64,000 bases of DNA from Flavobacteriaceae bacterium CRH (lineage in GTDB: Bacteria; Bacteroidota; Bacteroidia; Flavobacteriales; Flavobacteriaceae): positions 62,001 through 126,000 of the forward strand of contig LMAJ01000022.1 in NCBI GenBank assembly GCA_001507425.1, written 5' to 3'. This document shows positions 52,102-60,409 of this stretch, piece by piece; position 1 is the stretch's first letter, and every line of letters starts with the position of its first letter. The translations under genes and the position numbers were made by a program. The notes beneath the pieces were generated by a model. The model worked only from the letters and a program-made list of their open reading frames with translations, made no database searches and was not told the origin of the DNA.

Positions 52102-52791
52102 TTATTCTTCTAATAATATTTTAATGTCTTCCTGAATATCTCTAACTCCTTTTTTATCCAAACCGTCATAATACAAAATTGGATTTCCAAATTCATCTTT
52201 ACGACAACGAATATTTCCATTTTTATCTATCAATGCAAATAAACCGGAATGTTCAAAACCTCCATTAACTTTTGCATTTTCACCCGCATATAAATTAAAT
52301 CCTTTGTTAGATAAATCCATAATAGTTGCTTTATCACCCGTTAAGAAATTCCAGTTAGACGATTTAACTCCCAACAACTTTGCATGATCTTTTAAAACCT
52401 GTGGCGTATCATGATTAGGATCAATAGTTATAGAAATGATCCCGAAATTAGGATTACCAAAAAAGGTTTTCTCAATTTCTAACATACTCAAATTCATTTT
52501 AGGGCAAATCGACGGACAAGTAGTAAAGAAAAATTCTAAAACATATACTTTTCCTTTATAGGTTTGATTTGATATTTTAACGTTATCCTGATTTGTTAAT
52601 TCAAATTTTGGAGCCGGACCAATTGTTAGCAGTTTCCCGTCAGCTTTTGAAGTTTTTAAACCTACGTTATCTAAACGATTACCTTTTACTACTTCACCAT
52701 TTTTTATTCTTTCAACAATTTTAGGCACAGCATAAATTCCGAAGATCAAAATAATAAATGAAATTCCGATATAAGATTTATTTTTAAACAT
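52102..52791 (-). CDS. SCO family copper chaperone
   Basis: A 229-residue SCO1/SenC protein. N-terminal anchor, then a thioredoxin-like domain with TTCPSICPKMN at about residues 88-98 (CxxxC copper ligands) and the copper-ligand His in GFEHSGLF. DPNHDTPQVLKDH is a conserved loop. The function is to deliver copper or reduce thiols at the CuA site of cytochrome oxidase. It lies between the thioredoxin-like gene and the DUF420 gene on the minus strand. Confidence 0.93.
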   Translation of the reverse strand: MFKNKSYIGISFIILIFGIYAVPKIVERIKNGEVVKGNRLDNVGLKTSKADGKLLTIGPAPKFELTNQDNVKISNQTYKGKVYVLEFFFTTCPSICPKMNLSMLEIEKTFFGNPNFGIISITIDPNHDTPQVLKDHAKLLGVKSSNWNFLTGDKATIMDLSNKGFNLYAGENAKVNGGFEHSGLFALIDKNGNIRCRKDEFGNPILYYDGLDKKGVRDIQEDIKILLEE

Positions 52792-52803
52792 TACGATTTC
52801 AAT

Positions 52804-53445
52804 TTAAAGTTGTTTAGTGGCATTGTGATTTTTTTTAAGAGCAGCACGATATTCATATAAAATGATTTTAAAATCATCCAGCATTTCGTTACTTAAATCT
52901 GATGGATGAAAAGTGTCATATCCTTCTCGATATTCATCTTTATCTTTTCTTCCTCTTAAATTTCTTTCTTTATCTACAATATACACATTTGAAGTTCCAA
53001 GATTCTGGTCTAGTTTGCCTTTTAAATGCAATTGATCATAAAAGGTTTTGATATCATCTGGCGAAGCAAAAACAAAATGCCATCCTGAAACATCTGTAAA
53101 AGCCCCTAACGATTCTACAATTTTCTGTGCATCGTTTTCTGTTCCTAAAGGGCAAATAACTACAAATTGCAAATCTTTGAAGCCATTATAACGTTGGTAT
53201 ATTTTTTCGTTTAGATTAAAAAAATTCCCTCTGTTTTTCAAAATTTCAGAACCTGAAAAACCAAGAATAGTAATTTTATTATTTAAAGTAACTTTTTCAC
53301 CTTTGAGAGATTTCCAATTACCAAAGTCGGCAATTTTAGGCGTTATAGTAGGAAGTTTAGTAAAGCTATTTACACCCGAAGCAAAAAATAAATAGGCTAC
53401 AATTGGAAGTACAAAAAGCACAAAGAGAACTATATTTTTTTTCAT
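52804..53445 (-). CDS. Membrane-anchored thioredoxin-like protein
   Basis: A 213-residue protein with one N-terminal TM segment (KKNIVLFVLFVLPIVAYLFF). The rest looks like a thioredoxin or SCO-related fold: KITILGFSGSEILKNRGNFFNLNE, LQFVVICPLGTENDAQKI, then NVYIVDKERNLRGRKDKDE, which resembles the SCO DKNGNIRCRKDEFG segment in its neighbour. No CxxC or CxxxC motif remains, so copper handling by that motif is unlikely. It starts the sub-operon after a terminator and precedes SCO by 12 bases. Role probably in oxidase assembly. Confidence 0.78.
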   Translation of the reverse strand: MKKNIVLFVLFVLPIVAYLFFASGVNSFTKLPTITPKIADFGNWKSLKGEKVTLNNKITILGFSGSEILKNRGNFFNLNEKIYQRYNGFKDLQFVVICPLGTENDAQKIVESLGAFTDVSGWHFVFASPDDIKTFYDQLHLKGKLDQNLGTSNVYIVDKERNLRGRKDKDEYREGYDTFHPSDLSNEMLDDFKIILYEYRAALKKNHNATKQL

Positions 53446-53470
53446 TTTATTAACAGAAGTTATTGAGATA

Positions 53471-53478
53471 CAAAAATA
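53471..53478 (-). promoter_or_regulatory. -7 element upstream of the thioredoxin-like gene
   Basis: TATTTTTG on the minus strand, 26 bases before the ATG, lying in the T tract of the preceding terminator. No clear TTG partner. Confidence 0.4.
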
Positions 53479-53501
53479 AAAAAAGCTCCGTTAAACGGAG
53501 C
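53473..53501 (-). terminator. Terminator of the oxidase subunit operon
   Basis: Perfect stem GCTCCGTT/AACGGAGC with a one-base loop (53485-53501), followed on the minus strand by T-rich sequence. It ends the cyoE-coxIII-coxIII-coxIV run. Confidence 0.85.
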
Positions 53502-53523
53502 CTCTTTTCGAATTAATATCATG

Positions 53524-53874
53524 TTAAAAATTCCATTTAATAGTAGAATCTTTAAAAACCCCATAAATATAATGTCCTTCTGTTAGCAGAATAAACAATA
53601 AATATAATACCAGGAAAATAACTGGTGAAACAACAGACCATCTAAGGCTGCTTTTTTCACCTTCCATGTGCATAAATGCCCATACTATATAATATGCTTT
53701 GAATATTGTCAGGATGTAGAATATCCAGTTCAACAAATTCAAACCGAAAAAATGATTAAATTCTAAAACTCCAGGTTTTAAAATACCTAGAATAACTTCT
53801 ACTGTAGTTACTACTGATAATAGTCCGAAAACAAACCAGATTCTTTTTGTATTTGATACGTGCTCGTGTGACAT
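53524..53874 (-). CDS. Cytochrome c oxidase subunit IV family protein
   Basis: A 116-residue protein with three TM segments (IWFVFGLLSVVTTVEVILGIL; IFYILTIFKAYYIVWAFMHME; IFLVLYLLFILL). This matches the caa3/bo-type oxidase subunit IV family. The conserved YYIVWAFMHMEGEKSSLRW is a typical family stretch. Its place directly after the two subunit III genes confirms the assignment. Role: assembly and stability of the oxidase in the inner membrane. Confidence 0.9.
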   Translation of the reverse strand: MSHEHVSNTKRIWFVFGLLSVVTTVEVILGILKPGVLEFNHFFGLNLLNWIFYILTIFKAYYIVWAFMHMEGEKSSLRWSVVSPVIFLVLYLLFILLTEGHYIYGVFKDSTIKWNF

Positions 53875-53892
53875 AATAATTAAAATCTAAAA

Positions 53893-54876
53893 TTAAACTA
53901 AGTAGAAAACTGTAAATACGAATACCCAAACTAAATCGACAAAGTGCCAGTACAAACCAACTTTCTCTACCATTTCGTAGCTTCTTCTTTTTTCGTAAGT
54001 CCCTAGTAACACATTAAAGAAAATAATGATGTTAATAATAACTCCTGAAAATACGTGGAATCCGTGGAATCCTGTAATAAAGAAAAAGAAATCAGCGAAT
54101 AATTTACTTCCGTATTCATTTCTTGTTAAGTTCGCTCCTTCTACTACATATTTTGCTGTACTCAAACGAGCTTCAGAATCTGCTCTTGATAAAACTGTTT
54201 TTTTCTTTTTCTCAGTAAGTGTTTCAGTTCTTACTAATAAATCAGGATGTGCTTTAAAACCAGCCTGGATTTCAGCAACAGTATATGTTGGTTGCGTTTC
54301 AGCATCTTCCATAAACCATTTTCCTTCAGCTCTTGTAAGTGCTACTCTCTGTTCCGGTAATTTTACCGCAAAATCAGCCAAAGCAACTCTTTTACCACTT
54401 GCGTCAACGAATTGCAACAAACTTCCTCCTGATGTTTCAATTGCTCCATATTCACCTTTAATAAAGTTTTTCCATTCCCAGGCTTGTGAGCCTACGAAAA
54501 TGAAACCTCCAATAATAGTTAAGAACATGTAAATTGCAACTTTTGTTTTCTTTAGATGATGACCAGCATCAACAGCCAAAACCATTGTTACAGATGAAAA
54601 GATCAAGATAAAAGTCATTAAGGCTACATAATACATTGGAGCCGAAACGCCATGCATAAATGGAAAGTGAGTAAACACTTCATCAGCCAAAGGCCAGGTT
54701 TCGATAAATTTAAATCTAGAAAAACCATAAGCAGCAAGGAATCCAGAGAACGTCAAGGCATCTGATACGATAAAAAACCACATCATCATTTTACCATAAC
54801 TTGCTCCTAATGGCTGGATATCTCCGCCTCCCCAAGTTTTTTCGTCGTTGTTTGCAGTAGTAACTGTCGCTTCCAT
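53893..54876 (-). CDS. Cytochrome c oxidase subunit III with large loop insert
   Basis: A 327-residue subunit III. The usual TM segments appear in two blocks: residues about 30-135 (MMMWFFIVSDALTFSGFLAAYGF and others), then about 260-327 (FITGFHGFHVFSGVIINIIIFF). Between them, roughly residues 140-250, sits a charged soluble insert (KTKPEQRVALTRAEGKWFMEDAE type) that is absent from ordinary subunit III. The HGFHVFSG and YWHFVDLVWVF motifs confirm the family. It stabilises the oxidase and its oxygen path. A -7 element lies upstream, so it may have its own start. Confidence 0.88.
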   Translation of the reverse strand: MEATVTTANNDEKTWGGGDIQPLGASYGKMMMWFFIVSDALTFSGFLAAYGFSRFKFIETWPLADEVFTHFPFMHGVSAPMYYVALMTFILIFSSVTMVLAVDAGHHLKKTKVAIYMFLTIIGGFIFVGSQAWEWKNFIKGEYGAIETSGGSLLQFVDASGKRVALADFAVKLPEQRVALTRAEGKWFMEDAETQPTYTVAEIQAGFKAHPDLLVRTETLTEKKKKTVLSRADSEARLSTAKYVVEGANLTRNEYGSKLFADFFFFITGFHGFHVFSGVIINIIIFFNVLLGTYEKRRSYEMVEKVGLYWHFVDLVWVFVFTVFYLV

Positions 54877-54900
54877 AAAAGATATTCGTTAAAAAGTTCC

Positions 54901-54908
54901 CAAATTTA
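54901..54908 (-). promoter_or_regulatory. -7 element upstream of the long subunit III gene
   Basis: TAAATTTG on the minus strand, 25 bases before the ATG. No clear TTG partner. Confidence 0.35.
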
Positions 54909-54918
54909 CGTTTTTTTC

Positions 54919-55506
54919 TTATTTAAAGAAATATAAAAATAAAAATAAATATACCCATAATAAATCCAAAAAGTGCCAATACATCGCACCTAGTTCTATA
55001 CCAAGAGTTTGAGTCGAATTGTATTTTTGTTTAAAATGATTATAAATTATAATTAAAAGTGAAATTAATCCTCCGGCCAGGTGTAATAAGTGCGTAACCG
55101 TTACTACATAAAGAAAAGTTGTAGTAATTGAACTACCTTGTCCTGTAAAATAATATCCGCTTTTTACGATTTGTCCAAAACCTACAAATTGCAATACCAC
55201 AAATAAAATACCCAATGCCAATGTTCCCAAAAGCAAAGCTGTTGTTGCGCTTCTATTGTCTTTCTGAATGGCTTTTTTAGCCAAATAGAAAGTAACACTG
55301 CAACCTATAATAACTACTGTACTGTATAAAAATGCAGTTGGCAGTTCAAAATTCTTCAACCAGTCGGCTCTTGATTTACTTACTACAAATGCGCTGGTAA
55401 GCCCGGCAAACATCATGGTCATACTTACCATTGCAAATAACAAAATCAGTTTTGCCGATTTTGATTTTCTTAATTGTTCCTCACCTGTTGTCATTGTCAT
55501 TTCCAT
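54919..55506 (-). CDS. Cytochrome c oxidase subunit III, short
   Basis: A 195-residue protein of normal subunit III type with five TM segments. It has LILLFAMVSMTMMFAGLTSAFVVSKSRADWL early, LYVVTVTHLLHLAGGLISLL in the middle and the closing GAMYWHFLDLLWVYLFLFLYF. The MYWHFLDLLWVYLF block is the family signature. It lies three bases before the stop of cyoE and 42 bases upstream of the long paralogue. The two paralogues probably occupy equivalent sites or pair with different assembly stages. Confidence 0.9.
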   Translation of the reverse strand: MEMTMTTGEEQLRKSKSAKLILLFAMVSMTMMFAGLTSAFVVSKSRADWLKNFELPTAFLYSTVVIIGCSVTFYLAKKAIQKDNRSATTALLLGTLALGILFVVLQFVGFGQIVKSGYYFTGQGSSITTTFLYVVTVTHLLHLAGGLISLLIIIYNHFKQKYNSTQTLGIELGAMYWHFLDLLWVYLFLFLYFFK

Positions 55507-55508
55507 AA

Positions 55509-56411
55509 CTATCTTAAAAATTTATCTACTATAAATATAATTTGCAGTAACGAAATATACGAAACGCTCACCAACATTAATGTTCTTGCTGCTTTTGAAG
55601 TTCGTAACTTATACAAACGTACGGCATAAAACAACATCCATAATCCTAATAAAAAGACTAAAACTGCAGCAATTGGCGTTAAAAACAATTGACCCGTAAA
55701 ACCCAGAACAGGTAATAATGAAGCAATTATCAACCAAATTGTATATAACATTATTTGCAATGCAGTGCCTTTATCTTTTTTTCCTGTTGGAAGCATAAAG
55801 ATTCCTGCTTTTTCGTAATCTTCGTATAAAAACCAGCCAATTGCCCAAAAATGAGGAAACTGCCAGAAAAACTGAATCAAAAATAAAGTCCCGGCTTCTA
55901 TTCCAAAATCTCCTGATGCCGCAACCCAACCTAACATAAACGGAATTGCTCCTGGAAAAGCACCTACAAATACTGATAACGAAGTTACTGTTTTTAAAGG
56001 TGTATATATGCTTGTATATAAAAATATCGAAATTGCAGCAAACATTGCCGATTTGGCATTGATTGTATAAAGCAGTGCAATACCAATAATGGTAAGCAAA
56101 CTTGCAACAAATAATGCCGTTTTTGGAGACATACGCCCCGAAGGAACAGGACGATTCTTAGTTCGGTCCATTAAAGAATCAATATCCTTTTCTATTACCT
56201 GATTAAAAGCATTTGAGGCTCCAACCATACAATATCCCCCAACAGACAAAACGATCAAAACGCTCCACTTAAAAGGATGATCTGCATTAACACCCAACAG
56301 ATATCCGGCGATCGAAGAGAACAATACACTAATAGCTAAACCTGCCTTAGTAATCTCTTTGAAATCCTGAAATATTGATTTGAATGAAAATGTATTATTT
56401 GTAGCGTTCAA
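55509..56411 (-). CDS. cyoE: Protoheme IX farnesyltransferase (heme o synthase)
   Basis: A 300-residue UbiA-type membrane prenyltransferase that adds a farnesyl chain to heme b to make heme o for the oxidase. Motif NAFNQVIEKDIDSLMDRTKNR carries the first Asp-rich site, and YEDYEKAGIFMLPTGKKDKG the second. The frame has no ATG upstream of the first helix. TTG at 56411 gives MNATNNTFSFKSIFQDFK, which I prefer over the TTG at 56450 that lies inside a -7 element. Eight to nine TM segments follow. It starts the oxidase operon. Confidence 0.92.
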   Translation of the reverse strand: MNATNNTFSFKSIFQDFKEITKAGLAISVLFSSIAGYLLGVNADHPFKWSVLIVLSVGGYCMVGASNAFNQVIEKDIDSLMDRTKNRPVPSGRMSPKTALFVASLLTIIGIALLYTINAKSAMFAAISIFLYTSIYTPLKTVTSLSVFVGAFPGAIPFMLGWVAASGDFGIEAGTLFLIQFFWQFPHFWAIGWFLYEDYEKAGIFMLPTGKKDKGTALQIMLYTIWLIIASLLPVLGFTGQLFLTPIAAVLVFLLGLWMLFYAVRLYKLRTSKAARTLMLVSVSYISLLQIIFIVDKFLR

Positions 56412-56447
56412 TACAGTAAATATTTGTATGTTTTTTTTTGAGTGGTG

Positions 56448-56455
56448 CAAATGTA
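56448..56455 (-). promoter_or_regulatory. -7 element upstream of cyoE
   Basis: TACATTTG on the minus strand; transcription near 56441 supports the TTG start at 56411. No clear TTG partner at -33. Confidence 0.45.
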
Positions 56456-56568
56456 CAAATTAGATTGTAGAATCCTGAACTATAAATTTAGATTTTTTCA
56501 ATAAAACCTTTATAAAATAAGGACTTGCAAATCTTTAACACAATTATTTCGAAAAATCTTATTAAATC

Positions 56569-58707
56569 CTAATAATCAAAATACCAATTGAAGATATCTG
56601 AACGCAATCCGATTGTAAACCAGGTTGTATTTTGCTTAAAAGTGGTTGCTGTTTCTTGTGTCGGATCAAAATTTCTATAAATAAAACTTCCAAAGAACTT
56701 CAAATTAGTCATCGGGTTTATTAAATATCCTGTTTGAACATCAGCAATAAAAACATTTGTTTTATTACCCTGACCTACTTTTACACCTGAATCGTAAGGA
56801 CGTTTTTCATCATAGCTTTTATAAATATTTCCTCCGTAATTAAAGCTGTCTTCTGCTGTATCAAAATCCAAACCTCGTTTACCAACAGTAAATTTTGCAT
56901 CTGCAAAATAACGTCCTTTATGGTAACGACCGATTGCTACAAGTTCATCAAAATTTCCTCCCCATTGATGCCCCATACTTTGATTATTATGAGCATAATT
57001 GGTAATTACAGCACTATGAGAATACACATACGGACGTACATGGTTGTATTCTATTTGAACCAATAAATCTTTTACATTAAAGGCATTAAAATATTTTGCT
57101 CCCAATTGGTAACCAAATTTATTTTTCCAGCTATTGTCTCCGGCTTTTACATCTCCAAACGAAAATTCATCAATTAGTAACTGACTATACAAATTAACAC
57201 TGTTATTCCATTTATATTTAGCAGACATTCCTAAAAGCGCATTCCCACTTCTTGAAGAAGACGCAAACTCTACCGAGCGGTAAAAAATAATTGGATTTAC
57301 GAAATTCACGTCGAAGCCTCTATTATTTGTATCTGTCCAAACTACAGATTCAAAGAAACCCATGTTTAGTTTATTCGAAACATTCCAGCTCAAATAATGG
57401 TTCGCCATATATTTTGATGCATACGTTTTATCAACTGTTACATCAGGACGAACATCCTTAAGCCACATATAAGTATTGGTGTATTTTATTTTCCAGAAAG
57501 TGGTATTAATTTTAAAATAAGGATACGGACTTGCTCCATCGCCTTCAAGTAAAGATCGATATCCATCTCCAATAAAGTTCCTACCGTAACCTAATTGCAA
57601 ATCAAAAAACTTACTTGGCGCATAAGTAATATTGGCTTCGGCCAAAGGAAAATCGTATGCATCAGTCTTAAATTGTTTTGCAATTCCAATTCCGGGAATA
57701 ATCGCCGGATTTCCTCCTGAAGGTTTTAATGTTTCGGCATAATCATTATAATAACCTGCGAATCGACCCTGACTTTCAAAAATTGTTGTTGTGAAGTTAA
57801 TTTCTTTTCCTAAACCTCCTCTAAAATTCAAACCTCTTGTATTAACATATGTAGAAGCATCAATATCTGAAGCTTTACCCATTTGCAAATCAAAAATAGG
57901 ATTTAATGCCAACCAATAGTCTTCACCTTCGATTTGTACTAAATTCTGATTCCAAAATTTTCTTCCTAACCAAGATGAAACATTTTTTTGAAGTGACTCA
58001 TTCACTGCTTTCAAATTATAATATTTTGAAACTTCAGCATAAGTATACGGCTTAGAAGCCGTATGGTTATTACTTCCAACGTGATTCATTGCACCATCAA
58101 ATTGCGCATAGTAACTATGAGAAAATGGGATATTTAAATGACTTTCAAACTCTGGATTTGTATATTTTTTATAAACAATACTATCCAATTCTGTCATTGG
58201 TGTTTCGAGTGGCTTTTCAATTTTAGATGCAGCTAATGCTTCTGCAGCAATTTGATCGGCCGATTTTAAAGGTATTGCAATTGAAATAGTATATTTTGAA
58301 TACGTCGGCTTTCCGCTATAAGTTGATGGTTTAATCTTCGGGAATTTACCAAATACATTTTTAGCTTCTTCAGTCAATGCTTCATTTTCGGCATTCACAT
58401 AAATAACTTTAAATTCTCCGTTTACATCTACTTCAAAAAGAACTTTTACTTCTCCATTATAGTTTGCTTGTTTTAAATTTTCAGGAACTTGAAAATTATT
58501 ATAAACAAAATCCTGAACTTCTCTGTAAAAGCAATTTTCTAATTTTTTAGACTGCAGGTTTTCACAATTTGGAAAAATAGGAAATTGCTCTGTTGCAAAA
58601 CCAGGCTTAACAGAACTATTGTATGTTTCTTGTGAAAATGTAACTAAGGAAGATAGGATAAGAATAAAAGATAAAGAATTCTTAACGAGGTAAAATTTGG
58701 TTTTCAT
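56569..58707 (-). CDS. remB: Gliding motility protein RemB
   Basis: A 712-residue outer-membrane protein. The signal peptide ends LVTFSQ. Residues about 45-150 look like a TonB C-terminal-type domain (GEVKVLFEVDVNGEFKVIYVNAENEALTEEAKNVFGKF). The rest is a long beta-barrel-like region beginning NIPFSHSYYAQFDGAMNHVGSNN. This architecture and the position near deoC, gcvH and sprA fit RemB of Flavobacterium johnsoniae, linked to gliding and polysaccharide/phage phenotypes; the synteny is from memory. It starts at the deoC stop. Confidence 0.75.
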   Translation of the reverse strand: MKTKFYLVKNSLSFILILSSLVTFSQETYNSSVKPGFATEQFPIFPNCENLQSKKLENCFYREVQDFVYNNFQVPENLKQANYNGEVKVLFEVDVNGEFKVIYVNAENEALTEEAKNVFGKFPKIKPSTYSGKPTYSKYTISIAIPLKSADQIAAEALAASKIEKPLETPMTELDSIVYKKYTNPEFESHLNIPFSHSYYAQFDGAMNHVGSNNHTASKPYTYAEVSKYYNLKAVNESLQKNVSSWLGRKFWNQNLVQIEGEDYWLALNPIFDLQMGKASDIDASTYVNTRGLNFRGGLGKEINFTTTIFESQGRFAGYYNDYAETLKPSGGNPAIIPGIGIAKQFKTDAYDFPLAEANITYAPSKFFDLQLGYGRNFIGDGYRSLLEGDGASPYPYFKINTTFWKIKYTNTYMWLKDVRPDVTVDKTYASKYMANHYLSWNVSNKLNMGFFESVVWTDTNNRGFDVNFVNPIIFYRSVEFASSSRSGNALLGMSAKYKWNNSVNLYSQLLIDEFSFGDVKAGDNSWKNKFGYQLGAKYFNAFNVKDLLVQIEYNHVRPYVYSHSAVITNYAHNNQSMGHQWGGNFDELVAIGRYHKGRYFADAKFTVGKRGLDFDTAEDSFNYGGNIYKSYDEKRPYDSGVKVGQGNKTNVFIADVQTGYLINPMTNLKFFGSFIYRNFDPTQETATTFKQNTTWFTIGLRSDIFNWYFDY

Positions 58708-59451
58708 TTAATATTGATTTGTGGTATTTCCTCCGTTCGCAATTGTTTTTGCCGCCGAAGTTCCAATTCGTTTTACTCCTAAACGAATCATTTCTATTGC
58801 TTCATCATACGTTCGAACACCTCCTGCTGCCTTAATAGGCAAAGGCGAGGCATTCTCAAGCATCATTATAATTGTTGGAATTGTTGCTCCGTTTGGTAAG
58901 TCATTTTCAGTTTTAAAAAACCCTGTTGATGATTTTACAAAAACAGAAGCATAATTTTCTTCTTTAAAATTTGACATCACAATGTTTTTTATCAAAGCCG
59001 AAAGCTGAATAATTTCCTTATCTGTTAATGCTGCAACTTCAATAATCCATTTTACTGTTTTATTGTTTGATAATCCAATTTGTGTACCTAATAAAACTTC
59101 GTGTTTTACGACATCAATCTCTCCGTTTTTAAAAGCATTGTAATTGCAAACAAAATCTAAATCGTCTGCACCATTCTCAATTGCTTCAGTTGCTTCTTTA
59201 ATTTTTGATTCGATATCCGACTTCCCTTCCGGAAAATCTATAACGGTGCCAATAAGCAAAGTTGAATTAGCCTGCACGATCATTTTTTTAGCCAGAGCAA
59301 CGTGTTCAGGCCGAATCATAATCAATTTAAAACCTTCGGCAATAGCTTCAGAAATTGCGTTTGTAACCACAACATTATTTTCCACTTCCGAAAGTCCGGC
59401 TTGAGAGGCAGTTTTTAAGTAAGTAGAATCTAAATATTGCTTAACGTTCAT
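58708..59451 (-). CDS. deoC: Deoxyribose-phosphate aldolase
   Basis: A 247-residue class I aldolase that splits 2-deoxyribose 5-phosphate into glyceraldehyde 3-phosphate and acetaldehyde in nucleoside salvage. The ATG at 59451 gives MNVKQYLDSTYLKTASQ; an earlier Met at 59481 is less likely. The Schiff-base Lys lies in ASVFVKSSTGFF, and PIKAAGGVRTYDEAIEMI carries the second Lys. DDLDFVCNYNAFKNG holds the conserved Asp. Length fits. It is directly coupled to remB: one ends where the next begins. Confidence 0.95.
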   Translation of the reverse strand: MNVKQYLDSTYLKTASQAGLSEVENNVVVTNAISEAIAEGFKLIMIRPEHVALAKKMIVQANSTLLIGTVIDFPEGKSDIESKIKEATEAIENGADDLDFVCNYNAFKNGEIDVVKHEVLLGTQIGLSNNKTVKWIIEVAALTDKEIIQLSALIKNIVMSNFKEENYASVFVKSSTGFFKTENDLPNGATIPTIIMMLENASPLPIKAAGGVRTYDEAIEMIRLGVKRIGTSAAKTIANGGNTTNQY

Positions 59452-59478
59452 GATTTTTAGATACATGTAGATTTGGCA

Positions 59479-59486
59479 CAAAAATA
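59479..59486 (-). promoter_or_regulatory. -7 element upstream of deoC-remB
   Basis: TATTTTTG on the minus strand, 28 bases before the deoC ATG. No clear TTG partner. Confidence 0.4.
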
Positions 59487-59539
59487 CATTTTAAATTCAG
59501 AAAAAAAATACTCTTTTTGAGCCTTGGCTTTTTGGCAAT

Positions 59540-59560
59540 AAAAAAACCCACCGAAGTGGG
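59540..59560 (-). terminator. Terminator of the gcvH-VanZ pair
   Basis: Stem CCCAC/GTGGG with a stable TTCG loop on the minus strand, followed by seven T. It lies eight bases after the VanZ-like stop. Confidence 0.88.
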
Positions 59561-59567
59561 AATTATA

Positions 59568-59951
59568 TCATATTTTATCGATTTGTTTTTTAAGAACTAT
59601 CGCCGTAAAAATACCTATTGTTGCTCCAATTGTATTTGCTAAAATATCTGTAACATCTGCAGCTCTTGTAGCTGTAAAAACACCTTGCATGATTTCGATT
59701 GTAATTCCAAAAAAAACAGAAAATATAAACGAAATCAGATAAGCCTGATAATCATCTGGTGCTTTTCCTTTAAGCTCTTTTTTGAAAAATAAAATCCACG
59801 AAAAAGTAAATCCAAAATGAAAACAAAAATGAACAATTTTGTCAATACTGGGAAAATTTACCGCAGGAATATTACTTGAATCTGTTAAACAAAAATAAGT
59901 GATAATCCCTGAAAGGATAAGAGCCCAAAGAAGCAAGAATTGTTTAGGCAC
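59568..59951 (-). CDS. VanZ family membrane protein
   Basis: A 127-residue protein with four TM segments (LLLWALILSGIITYFCLTDSS; KIVHFCFHFGFTFSWILFF; SFIFSVFFGITIEIMQGVF; and a C-terminal helix). The IDKIVHF and DVTDILANTIGATIGI motifs are the VanZ-like signatures. Despite the name it is a general family and is not evidence of glycopeptide resistance. Its start overlaps the gcvH stop by eight bases, so the two genes are coupled. Role unknown. Confidence 0.87.
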   Translation of the reverse strand: MPKQFLLLWALILSGIITYFCLTDSSNIPAVNFPSIDKIVHFCFHFGFTFSWILFFKKELKGKAPDDYQAYLISFIFSVFFGITIEIMQGVFTATRAADVTDILANTIGATIGIFTAIVLKKQIDKI

Positions 59952-60324
59952 CGATAAGTTGTGTATAAGCTTCGTCAGATAATAAAGAATCTATTTCTGA
60001 TGCGTCAGCAATTTTTATTTTAATCATCCATCCAGCTCCGTAAGGATCAGAGTTTACTGTTTCAGGAGCACTTTCTAAACTTTCATTAAAAGCAATAATT
60101 TCTCCTGTTAAAGGCAAAAACAAATCTGAGACAGTTTTCACAGCTTCAACTGTTCCAAAAACCTCATCTTTATCAAGTGTCTGATCTAAAGTTTCTACTT
60201 CAACATACACAATATCTCCTAACTCTTTTTGAGCAAAATGAGTAATTCCTACAGTTGCAACATCTCCTTCGATGCTAACCCATTCGTGATCTTTTGTGTA
60301 CTTTAAATTTGCTGGTATGCTCAT
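59944..60324 (-). CDS. gcvH: Glycine cleavage system H protein
   Basis: A 126-residue lipoyl carrier that shuttles the aminomethyl group between the P, T and L proteins of the glycine cleavage complex. The lipoylated Lys63 lies in GTVEAVKTVSDLF. KYTKDHEWVSIEGD at the start and NSDPYGAGWMIKIKI near the end complete the family pattern. Cytosolic. No other gcv gene is in the window. It overlaps the VanZ-like gene and follows sprA. Confidence 0.96.
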   Translation of the reverse strand: MSIPANLKYTKDHEWVSIEGDVATVGITHFAQKELGDIVYVEVETLDQTLDKDEVFGTVEAVKTVSDLFLPLTGEIIAFNESLESAPETVNSDPYGAGWMIKIKIADASEIDSLLSDEAYTQLIGA

Positions 60325-60364
60325 AATCCTATGTTTGAAAATTGATAATTTAATAATTTAGTCA

Positions 60365-60372
60365 CAAATGTA
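60365..60372 (-). promoter_or_regulatory. -7 element upstream of gcvH
   Basis: TACATTTG on the minus strand, 41 bases before the ATG. It suggests gcvH is not only read from sprA. No clear TTG partner. Confidence 0.4.
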
Positions 60373-60409
60373 ATAATCTTCTAATGAAATCTAGTTTAGA
60401 AACCTAAAA

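Noticed and set aside
54026..54532. Plus-strand open frame of 168 codons opposite the long subunit III gene
   Set aside because: It is antisense to a clear oxidase gene, and its translation shows no domain or signal of its own.
59568..59951. Glycopeptide-resistance gene (VanZ)
   Set aside because: Only the general VanZ-like fold is present; there is no vanA/H/X cluster, and the gene is coupled to gcvH.
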